A DNA stretch of 64,000 nt. Source: Lunularia cruciata (lineage: Eukaryota > Streptophyta > Marchantiopsida > Lunulariales > Lunulariaceae). A program made the translations under genes and the position numbers. The stretch covers positions 47,675,665 through 47,739,664 of the forward strand of contig OX419757.1 of assembly GCA_948567375.1 (NCBI GenBank), given 5' to 3'. This document shows, in pieces, positions 21,256 through 32,709 of the stretch. The notes beneath the pieces were generated by a model. The model was not told the origin of the DNA. It saw only the letters and a program-made list of their open reading frames with translations, and searched no databases. Numbering within the stretch: the first letter of the stretch is position 1; each line of letters begins with the position of its first letter.

Positions 21256-22696
21256 AAATAAAGAGATTTTGGCTTTTTCACTTTCTTTTTCCTTGAATGA
21301 TTGAATGAATATTTACAATTGACATATGCCTTAAATATTATTTCCCACTTGGACTAAGGAGATCTAAAGGTTGAGGAAGTGCAAAGATATATGAAGATTA
21401 CTTCCTTGCATCTACATTGTACATTGGAGATGTTATTATGGTGTCTTATCCTAGCTTGTTGACATGTACATTATAACTATTATCCATATGTCTTGTGGAA
21501 GGTGTTAAATCTTCCCCAAAGAAATATTACTTTTGTTGTGTGTGTACACTCTTCCTACTCTAAAGATTACAACTACAAAGAACCTTTCCAATGAGTTCTT
21601 TGGCACAAAACTATTGCAAATAATTACCTTTGCTACTAACCTTTCTAAGGAGAAGATCTACTCTTTCCTTGTAATATGCTATCTCTAATACTAAGTTATC
21701 ACAAGATTTTGGGATCTTCCTTTTGACATGCTCCATAAATTTTATAGCTTGTCTATCCACTTTGGATCTTCATAGGTCTTTGCCTCCAAAGTTTGCAATT
21801 GCAGTTTCAGTCGTGTTACTTTTTTTTTGTCATTTTCCTTCTACTTCTTCTTGGGCAAGGGATACCAATTGGTCCTGAATATCTTCTAAATCTTTGATCA
21901 ACTTCTTAACATTTTGTCCTTGGAATTGTAGAATTTTTGTAGCTCCTTGGTGATCTCTTCCCAAAACCTCTTATGATCAATGGAATTTTCTTCCTTCTCC
22001 TTTTGCAACCTCTCTTGCAAGGCCTCTATCAAAAGACTAGTCTTTTCCCTACATTCATCTACATGATTTGCAAGGCGGCTTTCTTGCTATGTTTGGCCTC
22101 CATCTCTTGTTGAAATCAAAGTCCTCTACACTCTAGTCCTATAATTTTTCCTCAAGCCATTTATGGCACACATTAGTGTCAATCCAAAGAGCACCCATGT
22201 CCTCAAGCAATCTTTAGAATTCTGATCTTGGCTCTTCTTGACATTCTCTAGCAAACACTTCCCACTTTAAGTATTCAGCCTCCTACAACAATGTGTCTTG
22301 ATTCTTGCACACCTTCTTGTATAGGACCTCATACTTCTCTCACTCCTCTTGCAAATGATTGTTCTTTGCCTTCATTGCAAATTCATTTATAGATAATCTC
22401 TTCACCAACAAGGTGTAACTTTAACCTATGGCCAATCCTATTGATATTGGGGAAGAATGGACTATAGATATCTAAGCAAGGGACCAATAGAGTTAACTAT
22501 AAAGGATGTTCCATCAAATGCCTTGCTGGATTTCTCCTTGATCACCACCACTTCTTCATTTTTTATGTACTCCTCCAAGGACATCTTCTTCATGGGTATT
22601 GATTTTCTTTTTGTCTTCAACTAGTTCTTCTTTGGCATACTTCACTTCTAACTTCAAAGGCAATCTTGGTTGCACTAGAGTGGTTGGTTCATTGCT

Positions 22697-23576
22697 TCAA
22701 AAATCTTCTTGATTTTTGGCTTGGGGACTCCTTTCACCTTGTGGTGCATACTTTTCATTTGCATGCTCTTCTTCTCTATCTATATCTATCTTGGTTTCTT
22801 GTAAGGTGAGTTCATTGTCTTCCTCTTCTTCTTCCACTTCAACTTTCACTTCACCTTCATCTAAGGAGATGTCCACCACCTATGGATTCTTTCTTACCTT
22901 CTTTGCAAGATACTTTGGTCTCAAAGAAAGAGTGGCTCTCTTCTTGTTTGAGATTGTAAATTCCTTTAACTCCAAAATTTTTCCTAGAATAGTAAACTTG
23001 TTGTTGGTTTCTTGGATTTCCCTTATAACTCTCTTTCCTAAGGGTTTCATTTTGAAGTACTCCACCAAGTGAAAGTAACTAATGAATTTTCTTTGCTCCT
23101 CCTTGCTCAATAAATTGTCTCCATTTAGAAGTGGATAGCAAATGAAGCCAAGTAGGTAGCTCTTCTATCTTCCTCCAATTCTTAGACAATTGACTATGTA
23201 TGAAGATAAAAATATGTGCTCAATTTGCCACTACTCCTTCCTATACTTGGTCAAAGAAGACTATTTGATTAATTGTTGAGTAAGTTGTTCTCTTTGGGCA
23301 AAAAAGCTTCATAAATTAGAGAAAAATTTCTCTTTAGGCTGAATTTTTGTAATTGGTGACCTACCAACCATTATTAGTAGTTTTTACATTGGCAAAGGAG
23401 TTGCTTATCCAAGTATTGACTTCTTTGCACATATCTCCTAACTCTTCTCCAAGGTAATTCCCCCCCAAAGTTCCTACTTCTTTCCCAAGGACCATCCTTA
23501 GTGTCTTGCTCCATTCCTTTGAATTTTTTCTCAAATTACCAATTTCTTGGGTCCTACTCCTTATCTCATGCATCAT
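22697..23576 (-). pseudogene. Coiled-coil element protein remnant, copy E
   Basis: The - strand frame at 23576-23361 has WSKTLRMVLGKEVGTLGGNY, matching W...LRLVLGKEAG...GATFLG of copies C and D. 23110-22880 has EEQRKFISYFHLVEYFKMKP, matching SAEQNRMVSHFHLDVRKEV. 22879-22697 is an acidic Glu/Asp run, as in D. Frameshifts or stops lie between the pieces. The same subfamily occurs on the + strand at 51560-51900 (copy F). Confidence 0.6.
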
Positions 23577-23664
23577 TTTTGGTGAGCTAAGATCCCAATT
23601 CTAGAAAAAGAAGGTCAAGTGCTTGCTCTCAATGAATTCATTCCTAACATACATATTGCCGTGC

Positions 23665-24319
23665 GTATATACATTGCTACACAACATACATCGCTGTCAA
23701 CATCATACACTATAGAAGCACAACTCACACATAAGTCATACATAGACTCTAAAGTGCCACAATAATCAGATTGTTTACCACTCTCAACTCAACTCAACTC
23801 AGATTAGTACTTGATCTATTTCTCTATAAACTACCAACAACTGGATACAGATTACAATCAAGCCACACCCACTCAAGCATAGAGAATCCAAGTGACGCTT
23901 GCCGGTCTCTGTCCACCATAGCCAGGAACTTGAAGGCTCAACATCAGAGAAGTGAGCTCTCAGGAGCTGCACTTCAAAAGTATACCCCCTAGACCTGAGC
24001 TAGGTCTGAACCCTAACGGTCCTACTGATGGCACACTTGACAGTGCAAACGGTGCAAAGTGACAGTGGGCTCCACCGTAAAGTCAGTACCCCAAACATGA
24101 AATCTGACCGTCGGAAAGTAGTCTCTAAGAAACTACTGAAATAACTCCAACTACTATCACTACAACTCGAGTGTCAGAGCAATCTAGATGCAACACTAAA
24201 AATAGCATGACAATTGTCATGCGTATATACATCGCTACACAACATACATCGTTATCAACATCATACACTATAGAAGCACAACTCACACATAAGTCATACA
24301 TAGACTCTAAAGTGCCACA
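23665..24319 (-). repeat. LTR of MT-family copy 2, followed by a second LTR start
   Basis: In element orientation (- strand) the LTR begins TGTGGCACTTTAGAG at 24319, just after a purine-rich tract (AGGGAGGCAA). It runs 558 bp to 23762 with an ACTC/GAGTT-rich end. Its first 100 or so bases recur directly after it (23761 to about 23665). The same LTR-plus-start arrangement is found at 62630-63278. Related LTR sequence in the opposite orientation lies at 41480-41818 and there ends GATTACA. Confidence 0.65.
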
Positions 24320-24689
24320 ATTGCCTCCCTAGCTGGCGGTTAGGTCCCTCTAACTCCAGATAGCCATCTACTCTAAGTATATGGTTTACCCTATAATGGG
24401 CAAAGATCAGGAAGCCGGATGCCATGGAGCCCCATTGTTAGTCGCCTATTTGCAATCTATACCATATAAAGAATGAACTAGCTATAGGTCAAGTACATCT
24501 AGGACATAGCCACTGTCCATGAGGAACCACCGTGAGGGGAGGAGGCATACATGCCATATGCCATCCTCTCAAACAGCTATCACACACTAACATAGTATTA
24601 GCTCCACCAAAAGAGCCACATAACATACACCTCAAGCTTGCACGTACAAGTGCCAAGCTTGGGTCCATAGAACCATCAATGTTTGGAAG
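24320..24689 (-). mobile_element. MT-family copy 2, 3' end of the internal region (left of element I)
   Basis: - strand sequence joining the PHD finger coding end (24489) to the 3' LTR (24319). The 165 bp between the stop codon and the LTR are non-coding and end in a probable polypurine tract. The other half of this copy resumes at 31298, beyond the inserted element I. The junctions carry GGAAG (24685-24689) and AGAAG (31298-31302). Confidence 0.7.
24489..24689 (-). CDS. PHD finger at the C-terminus of the MT-family polyprotein (copy 2)
   Basis: The - strand frame entering from the element I insertion point ends at TGA 24491-24489. The last 45 residues form a complete C4HC3 PHD zinc finger: CMLC, then VCDSC, GWHMAC and WLCPRC. 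Coordinates are 24629-24495, and every zinc ligand is present with ordinary spacing (11 residues between the first two pairs, 14 before the last). PHD fingers usually bind the histone H3 tail, often by its methylation state at Lys4. The domain lies downstream of this copy's integrase (31298-32300), after a short SMDPSLALV linker, where chromoviruses carry a chromodomain. It is not part of element I: the LTR boundary is at 24690, and the upstream 54 codons of the open frame are LTR. No aromatic-cage residues can be assigned by eye beyond the conserved GWH Trp. Confidence 0.85.
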   Translation of the reverse strand, partial: LPNIDGSMDPSLALVRASLRCMLCGSFGGANTMLVCDSCLRGWHMACMPPPLTVVPHGQWLCPRCT

Positions 24690-25421
24690 TGTAATACTCC
24701 AAGGACAAGAGAAGAGAGAAAACACAGATTGCACACTCAAACATTTGATGCCCCAAGGGAGCACCTTCTCTTTATTATATAGACAAAGAGGATCTCCTCC
24801 AAGGAAGCTCCACCCTAGGATTAGGGACATAGATAGGTGACATGTCAGCAAGCTCCACCCTTGGATTACTTACTTGGATGGGTGACCTATCTAGTCTAGG
24901 TCCTATCTGGTTGGTCAAACAAGCTTTGACCGGAGGGAACCTTCCTGTAGGAATCTCAGAATCACATGAGTAAGGTACCGTTGGAAAGCTTTCGATGAGA
25001 CAAACCAGGGGGGGAGGGAAGGCCAGCCTTTCCTCTGTTGGGGGGGGAATCTACACATTTTTGAGGCCTAATTCATCCGTTTAGGTCTCCGAAATTGCCT
25101 TCAAAGATTTCAGGCATATTTCGGTTCCTACTCTATTAGTAGAAGTCCTCTTTTGGTGATACCTCTTTCTGCTCTGTTTAGTCCATCATGTGTAACATCC
25201 TTCCAGATGTTACCAAACCAATTCTCACCTTTAAATCATATGTCTAGCTATTGGTTCTAAGGTTCTCAAGTCTATTTTGGTTTGTGCCCTATTAGTAGAA
25301 GTACTCTTTTGGTGATACTTACTTCTATCTGATCTATTTTGACCATCATGTATAACATCATTCTAGATGTTACCAAACCAAATTTCACATCTAGATCATA
25401 TGGCTAACCCTTGGTATTACA
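24690..25421 (-). repeat. 3' LTR of element I
   Basis: Starts (- strand) TGTAATACCAAGGG at 25421 and ends ...AGTATTACA at 24690. It holds a TATA box (TATATAATAAAG in element sense, near 24770) shared with the other H/I LTRs. It contains both copies of the 154-bp internal repeat. Confidence 0.9.
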
Positions 25422-25437
25422 GACCTCCCTCCTTTTA
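25422..25437 (-). promoter_or_regulatory. Polypurine tract of element I
   Basis: In element sense AAAAGGAGGGAGGTC immediately precedes the 3' LTR. It is the expected primer for plus-strand DNA synthesis and is identical in element H (49674-49687). Confidence 0.8.
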
Positions 25438-25500
25438 AGACATAACGTCCTCGTTGTGCAATTGTTGCTCAAATGCTTGCACCAACACCGGTGCATGTGC

Positions 25501-28500
25501 CTAATTGGCAGCGGGTTCCCAGGTTGCTTCATAGAGGGGGTAACCTTTGCATTGTACTAGATATTCCACCCGCGGATGGCGAGTACCACGCATGCGCTTT
25601 TGGAGAATCCGCTCCACTTCATATTCCTCTATGCCATCAATGACTGTCGGACAAGGTCGAATGTCCTGTGTGGAAGTACCTTGGCCTGATCGGGGAGCAT
25701 ATTTGCATAATAGGGAGACATGGAACATTGGATGGATCTTCATGTGTGGTGGTAGCTCAAGGTGATAGGCCACAGCACCGATGCGACGAAGAATCAAGAA
25801 AGGCCCAATAAAACGACGTCTAAGCTTACGAGATCCAACTAATGTGAGGTTGGTTGTCAATAGCCACACTTGATCCCCAACATTGAACTCCATGTGCCTA
25901 TGGTGTGCATCAGCATATTGCTTTTGTCGATTTTGCGCAATTTGTAACCTGTGCTTGGCGCTCTCCACACCTTGTTGGATTCTAGAAACAAATGTGTTGA
26001 TTGCATCAACCTTGGTAGTCATTGGACGGATCTTCATCAAGCTAGAAGGTGTGAAGGGATGCTCACCATACATGAGGAAGAACGGAGTGACCTGGGTGGA
26101 GGCGTTCACTGAATTGCTGTAAGCAAATTCCACCAACGGTAGTAGGTTGTCCCACCTCTCTTGCTCTTCTAAGGTGAAGCCGCGTAACATGTCTTCAATC
26201 GTGCGATTAGCCCGCTCTGTTTGGCCATCTGTTTGTGGGTGGTAAGCTGTAGACATGGCCAACTTGGTTTTGAAGAAACCAAAGAGTGTTCGCCAAAACA
26301 AACTGGTGAATTGGGTGCTTCTATCGGTGATGAGTACTCTAGACAAGCCATGGTGAGCAAAGACTGCATCTAAGTATAGTTGAGCTAGTTGTGGAGCGGT
26401 CACCTCCTTGGTGGTAGGGCGTACATGAATCACTTTGCTGAGCCGGTCCACAAAGACCACAATGGAGTCAAACCCTGAGGTGGTCTTGGGTAATTCACAG
26501 ACGAGATCCATACTCACTTGTTCCCAACGTTGGGTAGGAGTGGGAAGAGGTTGAAGGAGCCCTGCAGGAGCTTGATTAGAAGCTTTGTTCTGTTGACAAA
26601 GTAGGCAGCTACGCACATAGTCCATCACGTTGTTGCTCATCTTGGGCCAATAGTAATGGCGATTAACTGCCTCCAAGGTCTTGTCTACTCCGACATGAGC
26701 TGAAATGGCCGAATCATGACATTCCGCTAGAATAGTGGTGCGTAATTCTGGGACATTTGGGATCCACAATCTGCTCTCTCGAAAGGTGAGTCCTTGGGTG
26801 CTGGTGACACCTTTGGACAATTGCGCTTCTACAATCTGTGGATCAGTTTTTGTAGCAGCTAGAATCTCTTGCCAGAATTCAGGGTTAATCTTAACCTCTG
26901 CCACCAAGTTGTTGGCCATTGGCATGCGGGTGAATGCATCTGCAAGTTGCTTCTTACCTTCCACGTAGGTGATTGTCATGTTGAAGCGTTGTCGCCACTC
27001 TGCCCACCAAATTTGGCGACGAGATAGATCCTTCTGCGTCTCGAGGTAGACTAGAGGTTTGTGGTCTATCTCTACTACAAATGCCTTCTCGCCCAGGTAG
27101 TGCTTCCAATGCTTGGTTGCTAGAACGATGGCCAGCTCTTCTCGTTCTATGGTGTGGTAGTTGCGCTCTGCCGGTAACAACTTTTGAGAGAAATATGCAA
27201 TTGGATGCTATCCGTCATGCCATTCTTGTTGTAGGACTGCTCCTATTGCTACACCTGATGCATCCGTAGCCAACTTGATTGGACGTTTTGGGTCATACCA
27301 CTTCAAGATTGGTGCATGTAGCAAGGCGGCCTTCAATTCTTGAAAGGCCAACTCTTGTGCAGTTCCCCATGTCCACTTCTTCTCCTTGCCAAGTAGTGCC
27401 GTTAAAGGCTGTGCAACCTTAGAGAAGTCCTTGACAAATCTATAATAGAATCCCGTCAACCCCAAGAAGCTTTTAAGTTGAGTCTGATCTTCTGGGGCAC
27501 TCCATTTTTGAATGACCTCTATTTTATCTGTTAATACTTGAATGCCCTCTGCACTTACTCTATGCCCTAAGTAGTCTACTTCAGACTTGCCAAACTCACA
27601 CTTTGAGATTTTGGCATACAACTGATTCTGTCTTAGAATCTGGAAGACCTCTCGTAGATGTTGTTTGTGTTCTGTCATCGTGCTACTATATACTAAGATA
27701 TCATCCAAGAAGACGATAACAGACTTATCTAAGTATGGACGAAATATGTCATTCATTAGGCTCATGAAAGTGGCAGGCGCATTGGTGAGGCCAAAAGGCA
27801 TCACAAGATACTCAAAGTGGCCATACCTGGTTCGAAAGGCAGTTTTGTACACATCCTCCTTTGCAATTCGGATTTGATTGTAACCGCTCCGCAAGTCCAG
27901 TTTGGTGAAGTATCTCACTCCATGGAGTTGATCAAATAGGTCATCCATGCAAGGTAAGGGGTATTTGTTCTTCACTATTTGCTGATTGAGACCCCGATAG
28001 TCAATGCACATGCGCATTGTACCATCCTTCTTCTTCACAAACAAGACAAGGGCCCCATATGGTGATATGCTAGGTTGGATGAACCCTTTCTGTAGCATCT
28101 CCTCAATTTGAGTCTTACACTCCTCCAACTCATGAGGTGATAGGCGATATGGGGCCTTACAAGGAGGTGTCTTCCCCGGGAGTGTCTCTATTTTGTGATC
28201 TACTTGCCTTTTAGGTGGTAATCCTGAGGGTAGATCATTGGGAAAGACATCTTGAAACTCATCCACCACATCCTTCAATTTCTCAGGAATTTGTCCAGCG
28301 AGTTGTGCACTCTGGACTTCTCTTATTAGATCCATAAAACATCTATCGGTCTTACAGACAGTTGTCATCCCTACGACATATAGAGGCAGTTTCTGCCTGT
28401 GTGATTTTTCTTTAACCCCAATGATTGACCATTGGTGGGTTCTCACTACTTTCTTCCTCCAATCCACCATTGGGTTGTACTGCTCCATCCATGGCATGCC

Positions 28501-28764
28501 TAAAATTGCATCATAACGGGCTAACTGTATCACTCGCCACTCAATTGCTTCCTTATATTCTCCTACAGAGAGGGTTACCCGTCTAGGTAATGATTCAATC
28601 CTCTCTGTTTGCCCATTTCGTAACTCTACTTCTTCACTTCCATCTCTCTCTAGATCTATTCCCAAGCTTATTGCAACAGAGCGAGACAAGAAATTCTCTG
28701 TTGCTCTCGGATCTATTAATACTCTCACTTGATTACCTTCTAGGATACCATTCACGACAATCAA
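25501..28764 (-). pseudogene. Pol polyprotein of element I (one internal stop)
   Basis: A single - strand frame of about 1,088 codons. It is broken by TAG at 27210-27208 (TGG in H) and ends early at TAG 25503-25501 (TTG in H). The frame is open before 28764 and has no ATG there, as expected if Pol is made by frameshifting from Gag. Order: retropepsin ([10 protein letters not shown], where H has DPGA, so the active-site Gly is Arg); RT with [30 protein letters not shown] and FLDD; RNase H (ATDASG, IDHKPL); integrase HHCC (CLLCQQN) and DDE core (SMDLV, ITDRSTQF, QTDGQTERANR; Gly is Ser in DRS); GPY/F module (FIGPF); chromodomain (EYEVERILQKR, KGYPLYEATWEP). Confidence 0.92.
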
Positions 28765-28934
28765 TTGTGAGGTTGCCTTTCAGGATCTTTGCGCATTATT
28801 CTTCTTCCTTCCCTCGCTTCTCTGCTTCCTTATTGAGCTAGTAAGGCCGCAAGGTACATTTACTGGCGATCTTTGTTTTTTGAAGTGGTTTCCACCTCCT
28901 CCTCTTCAATGTGCCTCTCCATGTTGTTCAAAGA

Positions 28935-29948
28935 TCACCTGTACAAAGGCCGAGGGCCTCTAGGGAAATGAGTGCAACAATTGGTAGATATGTGCCCAAT
29001 ACGGCCACAATTGTAACAACAACGTTGTTCTCCTCGAGTCCCTTCTCCTCGTGGGACTCCATCTCTTTGTTCTTCTACCCGTCCCCGCTCTCCTTGAAGT
29101 GGCCGTGCTCCTTGATCCCGGAATTGAAGGTTGCCCAATTCCATCGGTACTGGTCCACCCATGTGTGGCATTTTTGCCCAATAATGTTGAGGTGGAACTA
29201 CTCCTTCACCTCCACCTAATGTTCCGGCTATTCTCTGCGCACAAGCAATAGCTTCAAATACCGTGCAAGGGTTTTGCACCATGACTTCTTGGCGAATCCG
29301 CTCTTTCAACCCTCGTTTGAAATTGTCGAGAGCCTCTGCTGGACTCATGTCGGTAATTGCAACTTGTAGATCCAAAAATGCCTCCACATACTCTTGTACG
29401 CTATTCTTCTGTCTCAATCCCCATAGTCGGGTTTGAGCCATCTACACAGAATCCACCGATTGGAAATTCTTGAGCAGTCCTTCTTGCATTGCTGTCCATG
29501 TGACCTCCCTTCTCTCTGCCAGCATGGATCGTTCCCAAGCCTCATACCATGTGAGGGCTTTATCGGTCAAGTACCCACATGCAAACACGCCTGCAGCATG
29601 CTCTGTGATCTCTGTTGAGAACAATCAAAAATATCGATTCATTCTCGAGATCCAATTCTCCATTACTCCCATTGTACGCTGCCTCTTGTAAGGCTCGATG
29701 TTGCAGGTCTTCTTCATCCGGAGTAGCAATGTGGCTTCATTGTTGATAGAGTTCGTAGGCACGGGTGCCTCTCCAAGTACTTCAGTCGCAGGTATTGGGT
29801 TTTGAGACGGCTCTTCTTCTTGCATGGCTTGATCATTCCTGAGGATCCGCACTTGACTTTGCAATGTCTCCATGGTCATCTTAATCTCTCAAAATTCATT
29901 CAACATCCCTTGCATTCCTTGCACCAGCTCTTGCAACTGCGGATCCAT
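28935..29948 (-). pseudogene. Gag of element I (two internal stops)
   Basis: ATG at 29948-29946 (MDPQLQELVQGMQGM). One frame with TGA just before 29624 and TAG just before 29441, ending near 28935. It holds the Retrotrans_gag-type core (NIEPYKRQRTM, WISRMNRYF, ALTWYEAWERSM, VQEYVEAFLDLQVAIT) and a CCHC zinc knuckle (CYNCGRIGHISTNC), the usual nucleic-acid-binding end of Gag. The first stop is in the same codon position in element H. The second is CAG in H. Confidence 0.88.
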
Positions 29949-29981
29949 GGTTCCTGCAACACCCAATTGCTAACGTCTACT

Positions 29982-30185
29982 TCAATACAGAGTCAATATA
30001 ATCACTCTGGAAGGCGCACGAACTATCGGAACTACCATTGGGACCTCAGAAGCTATCACTCGTTGATAATACTCCTCACCAAAATTCCTAACCACAAAAT
30101 CTCTAAACATCAATTTTGGCCTCACTACATAACGGATTTCTACTTGAGTGTTGAAAGGGAGAGGATTTGGGACATTCATATCCAT
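29982..30185 (-). CDS. Short leader protein 2 of element I
   Basis: 67 codons from an ATG (30185) between the primer site and gag. Contains RYVVRPKLMFRDF, FGEEYYQRVIASE and VPIVRAPSRVIILTLY. The 65 residues shared with element H (44924-45121) are identical, although gag and pol of the two elements differ at many positions. It is related in pattern to leader protein 1 and to the short leader ORF of element J. Function unknown; no transmembrane segment or Cys. Confidence 0.6.
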   Translation of the reverse strand: MDMNVPNPLPFNTQVEIRYVVRPKLMFRDFVVRNFGEEYYQRVIASEVPMVVPIVRAPSRVIILTLY

Positions 30186-30189
30186 ATTA

Positions 30190-30411
30190 TCATAATAGAA
30201 TGTAGATCGTCAAATCCCACTCTCTGTCATATATCACCACAGGTAGAATCACCGGGTTTGGTGAGTTCATCACTCTGTCCATGAATTCCGCACCAAAGTG
30301 AGAAACTAGCGATACTCTCATCTGCTCACGCTGGATGTACATAACCTTGATGTGGAATGGGTTTGAGAATGGAAAGCTAGGTGCGGGAAATTGTCCCCCC
30401 GGTGCATCCAT
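30190..30411 (-). CDS. Short leader protein 1 of element I
   Basis: 73 codons from an ATG (30411), ending at 30190 just before leader protein 2. MDAPGGQFPAPSFPF opens a Pro-rich start; KVMYIQREQMRV, FGAEFMDRVMNSPNP and VVIYDREWDLTIYILL follow. Six of 73 residues differ from the element H version. It looks like a tandem paralogue of leader protein 2: V..RY/MYI, then FG.E, then NP/VP...VV. Function unknown. Confidence 0.6.
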   Translation of the reverse strand: MDAPGGQFPAPSFPFSNPFHIKVMYIQREQMRVSLVSHFGAEFMDRVMNSPNPVILPVVIYDREWDLTIYILL

Positions 30412-30538
30412 CCCATCCGCTCTCTAAAGTCCTTCCTAAGTCTAGCGATTACTCTATGTTCTCCACCTCAAATTACTCAATTTCAGTAGTTCGTGCTATT
30501 CCAAGAGGGGTGATCCACTCTCTTGGACTAGAACACTC

Positions 30539-30550
30539 GCTCTGATACCA
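30539..30550 (-). promoter_or_regulatory. Primer-binding site of element I (tRNA-iMet)
   Basis: TGGTATCAGAGC in element sense, one base inside the 5' LTR. It is complementary to the 3' end of plant initiator tRNA-Met, the commonest primer of plant LTR retrotransposons. Confidence 0.9.
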
Positions 30551-30551
30551 T

Positions 30552-31297
30552 TGTAAAACTCCGAGGACAAGAGAAGAGAGAAAACACAGATTGCACACTC
30601 AAACATTCGATGCCCCAAGGGAACACCTTCTCTTTATTATATAGACAAAGAGGATCTCCTCCAAGGAAGCTCCACCCTAGGATTAGGGACACAGATAGGT
30701 GACATGTCAGCAAGCTCCACCCTTGGATTACTTACTTGGATGGGTGACCTGTCTGGTCTAGGTCCTATCTGGTTGGTCAAACGAGCTTTGACCAGAGGGA
30801 ATCTTTTAGGGAATCTTCCTGTAGGAATCTCAGAATCACATGAGTAAGGTACCGTTGGAAAGCTCTCGACGAGACAAACCAGGGGGGAGGAAAGGCCAGC
30901 CTTTCCTATGTTGGGGGGGGGGGAATCTGCACATTTTTGAGGCCTAATTCATCCGTTTAGGCCTCCGAAATTGCCTTCAAAGATTTCAAGCATATTTCGG
31001 TTCCTACTCTATTAGTAGAAGTCCTCTTTTGGTGATACCTCTTTCTGATCTGTTTAGTCCATCATGTGTAACATCCTTCTAGATGTTACCAAACCAATTC
31101 TCACCTTTAAATCATATGTCTAGCTATTGGTTCTAAGGTTCTCAAGTCTATTTCGGTTTGTGCCCTATTAGTAGAAGTACTCTTTTGGTGATACTTACTT
31201 CTATCTGATCTATTTTGACCATCATGTATAACATCATTCTAGATGTTACCAAACCAAATTTCACATCTAGATCATATGGCTAACCCTTGGTATTACA
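30552..31297 (-). repeat. 5' LTR of element I
   Basis: 746 bp, TGTAATACC...TTACA in element sense (the last bases read TTTTACA). Nearly the same as the 3' LTR, with scattered substitutions. The TATA box CTATATAATAAAG lies near 30640 (element sense), about 100 bp before the LTR end. Confidence 0.9.
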
Positions 31298-32709
31298 AGA
31301 AGGTGGCATGGCGCACAATTGCGCACATGATCCTTCTAAACAACACCATCACGTCCTTCTAACACAAGGACTCTAGATGGCAAAACCTCACGCACTCTCA
31401 AGATAGTGCAGCTTGTTGATACGTCAAGTGTCGTTGGTGTTGTCTGCTATAGATATACATAGTCGCTTGGATGAAATCAACAGATCAAGGGTCTATAACC
31501 TCCTCCTCAAATGGTAGCATAGCGTAAAGTATCTCTATGTTGAGCAATTGCCAAGTTCTTAAAAGCAATCGACATCACTCTCCAAAAGATCTCTGCCCAT
31601 TGAGAACATGCACTCATCCATACATCAAGGTCATCCAAGTCCAAAACTACATTAGCATCTCGATGAATGGCTATAGGTAAATCTAGATCTCATCCATAGA
31701 GTAGAAAGTACGGAGAGAAGGATGCTAAGGAGGCTTGCCGGCTGAACTGATAGCCCATGGCCTACCAAGGTAACTGGAGATCCCAATCTCCCAAGTGGCC
31801 TCTCTCCAAACCATACTTTTGCAATCCTCTCTTCACAGTCTGAACCACTCTCTGCTAAGCCATCTGCCTCAGGGTGATCTCAAAATGTAGTATGATGATC
31901 AATCAAAGCCTTGTCACACAAGACTTGAAACTACCCCAAGAACTCTGTACCCTGATCAAAACCTTAGCTGGTGCACCAAAATGACTAAGAACTTGATCCG
32001 GGAACGAGTAAGTTGTCCCTTCACTAGACTTGTCAGGAAGTGCCACCAACTCAATCCACTTGGAGAGGTGCTCCACCATCACTAAAACATAGCAATGATG
32101 TCTCATAGTCAATGGTAAAGGTCCAATGAAGTCCAAACTCCAACGGTAACCCAATCCCATGATAGGTAATGGGTGTAACTATGGCGTAGGAGCATTGAAT
32201 GATGCTCTAACTCGGTCACAAACCACACATCTAGCAACAAACTGCTATTACTTGGTCTGCATACCACGCCACCAATAATGACTTTGGAGTAAGCTATACG
32301 TACACTTTACTCCAAAATGTCCTAGCTCCTCATGAGCATGATCGACCAACTATGGTCTCTGAGATGGAAGTGGTACTACTTGCACTCTACCATCCTCCCA
32401 TACACGCAAAAGGTGTCTACCCTCCAATCTGAACCGTTTGGCTTGTTGAAGAACATGGTCTCTTTCCTTGGCCCCAACTGTGCCACCCACAACACCAATG
32501 CAAAGATAGTCCATCACTAAGACATCATCATGAATGTCTTGCTAAACTGTACTAATATCTTCACTCTCTGGATCTATGACCTCAATAACTCCTCCTGTAT
32601 GCACTGAGAGAGATACCACCAAAGCCTCTGAAAATATACACAAAAAGGCCGATGCTTGCTAACTTGGCACCATCTCCTCATCTGTCTCACCATGCCAACG
32701 TTGTCATCG
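31298..32709 (-). pseudogene. MT-family copy 2: RNase H tail and integrase (right of element I)
   Basis: On the - strand, from about 32700 down, the frame reads the RNase H end and spacer (GMARQTDEEMV, VVSLSVHTGG), then integrase. ELGHFGVKCTYSLLQSHYWW and FVARCVVCDRVRASF give the HHCC finger. LGYRWSLDFIGPLPLTMR and VEHLSKWIELVALPDKSSEG (32160-32080) hold the first Asp and core strands; HFGAPAKVL follows. Pieces continue to LFRRIMCAIVRHAT at the insertion point. It is broken by many stops. It matches MT copy 1 at 3100-4200 and leads, across element I, into the PHD finger. Confidence 0.8.

Larger units (their letters stand above)
20116..23640 (-). mobile_element. Coiled-coil element, copy E (diverged subfamily)
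   Basis: A distant, decayed relative in - orientation. The right part (22697-23576) encodes a recognisable N-terminal domain. The middle (21800-22690) is C/T-rich on the + strand and encodes coiled-coil pieces. The left edge begins TGTGACAACCC at 20116, exactly the 3' terminus of copy D read in reverse. The 3' region is duplicated (20116-21255). On the right, homology stops near 23640 against an MT-family LTR, so the 5' leader is missing. Confidence 0.6.
24690..31297 (-). mobile_element. Element I: complete Ty3/gypsy chromovirus, - strand
   Basis: 6,608 bp with LTRs of 732 bp (24690-25421, 3') and 746 bp (30552-31297, 5'). It has a tRNA-iMet primer site (30550-30539), a polypurine tract, two short leader ORFs, gag and pol with chromodomain. 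Both ends are TG...CA. Target duplication GGAAG/AGAAG, one mismatch. It interrupts MT-family copy 2. It is sister to element H (43800-50275) and collinear with it throughout. Only a few point nonsense changes break the ORFs, so it is young. Confidence 0.93.

Noticed and set aside
24690-24851. First 54 residues of the frame that ends in the PHD finger
   Set aside because: They are LTR of element I read through by chance; the MT-family frame begins at the insertion point 24689.
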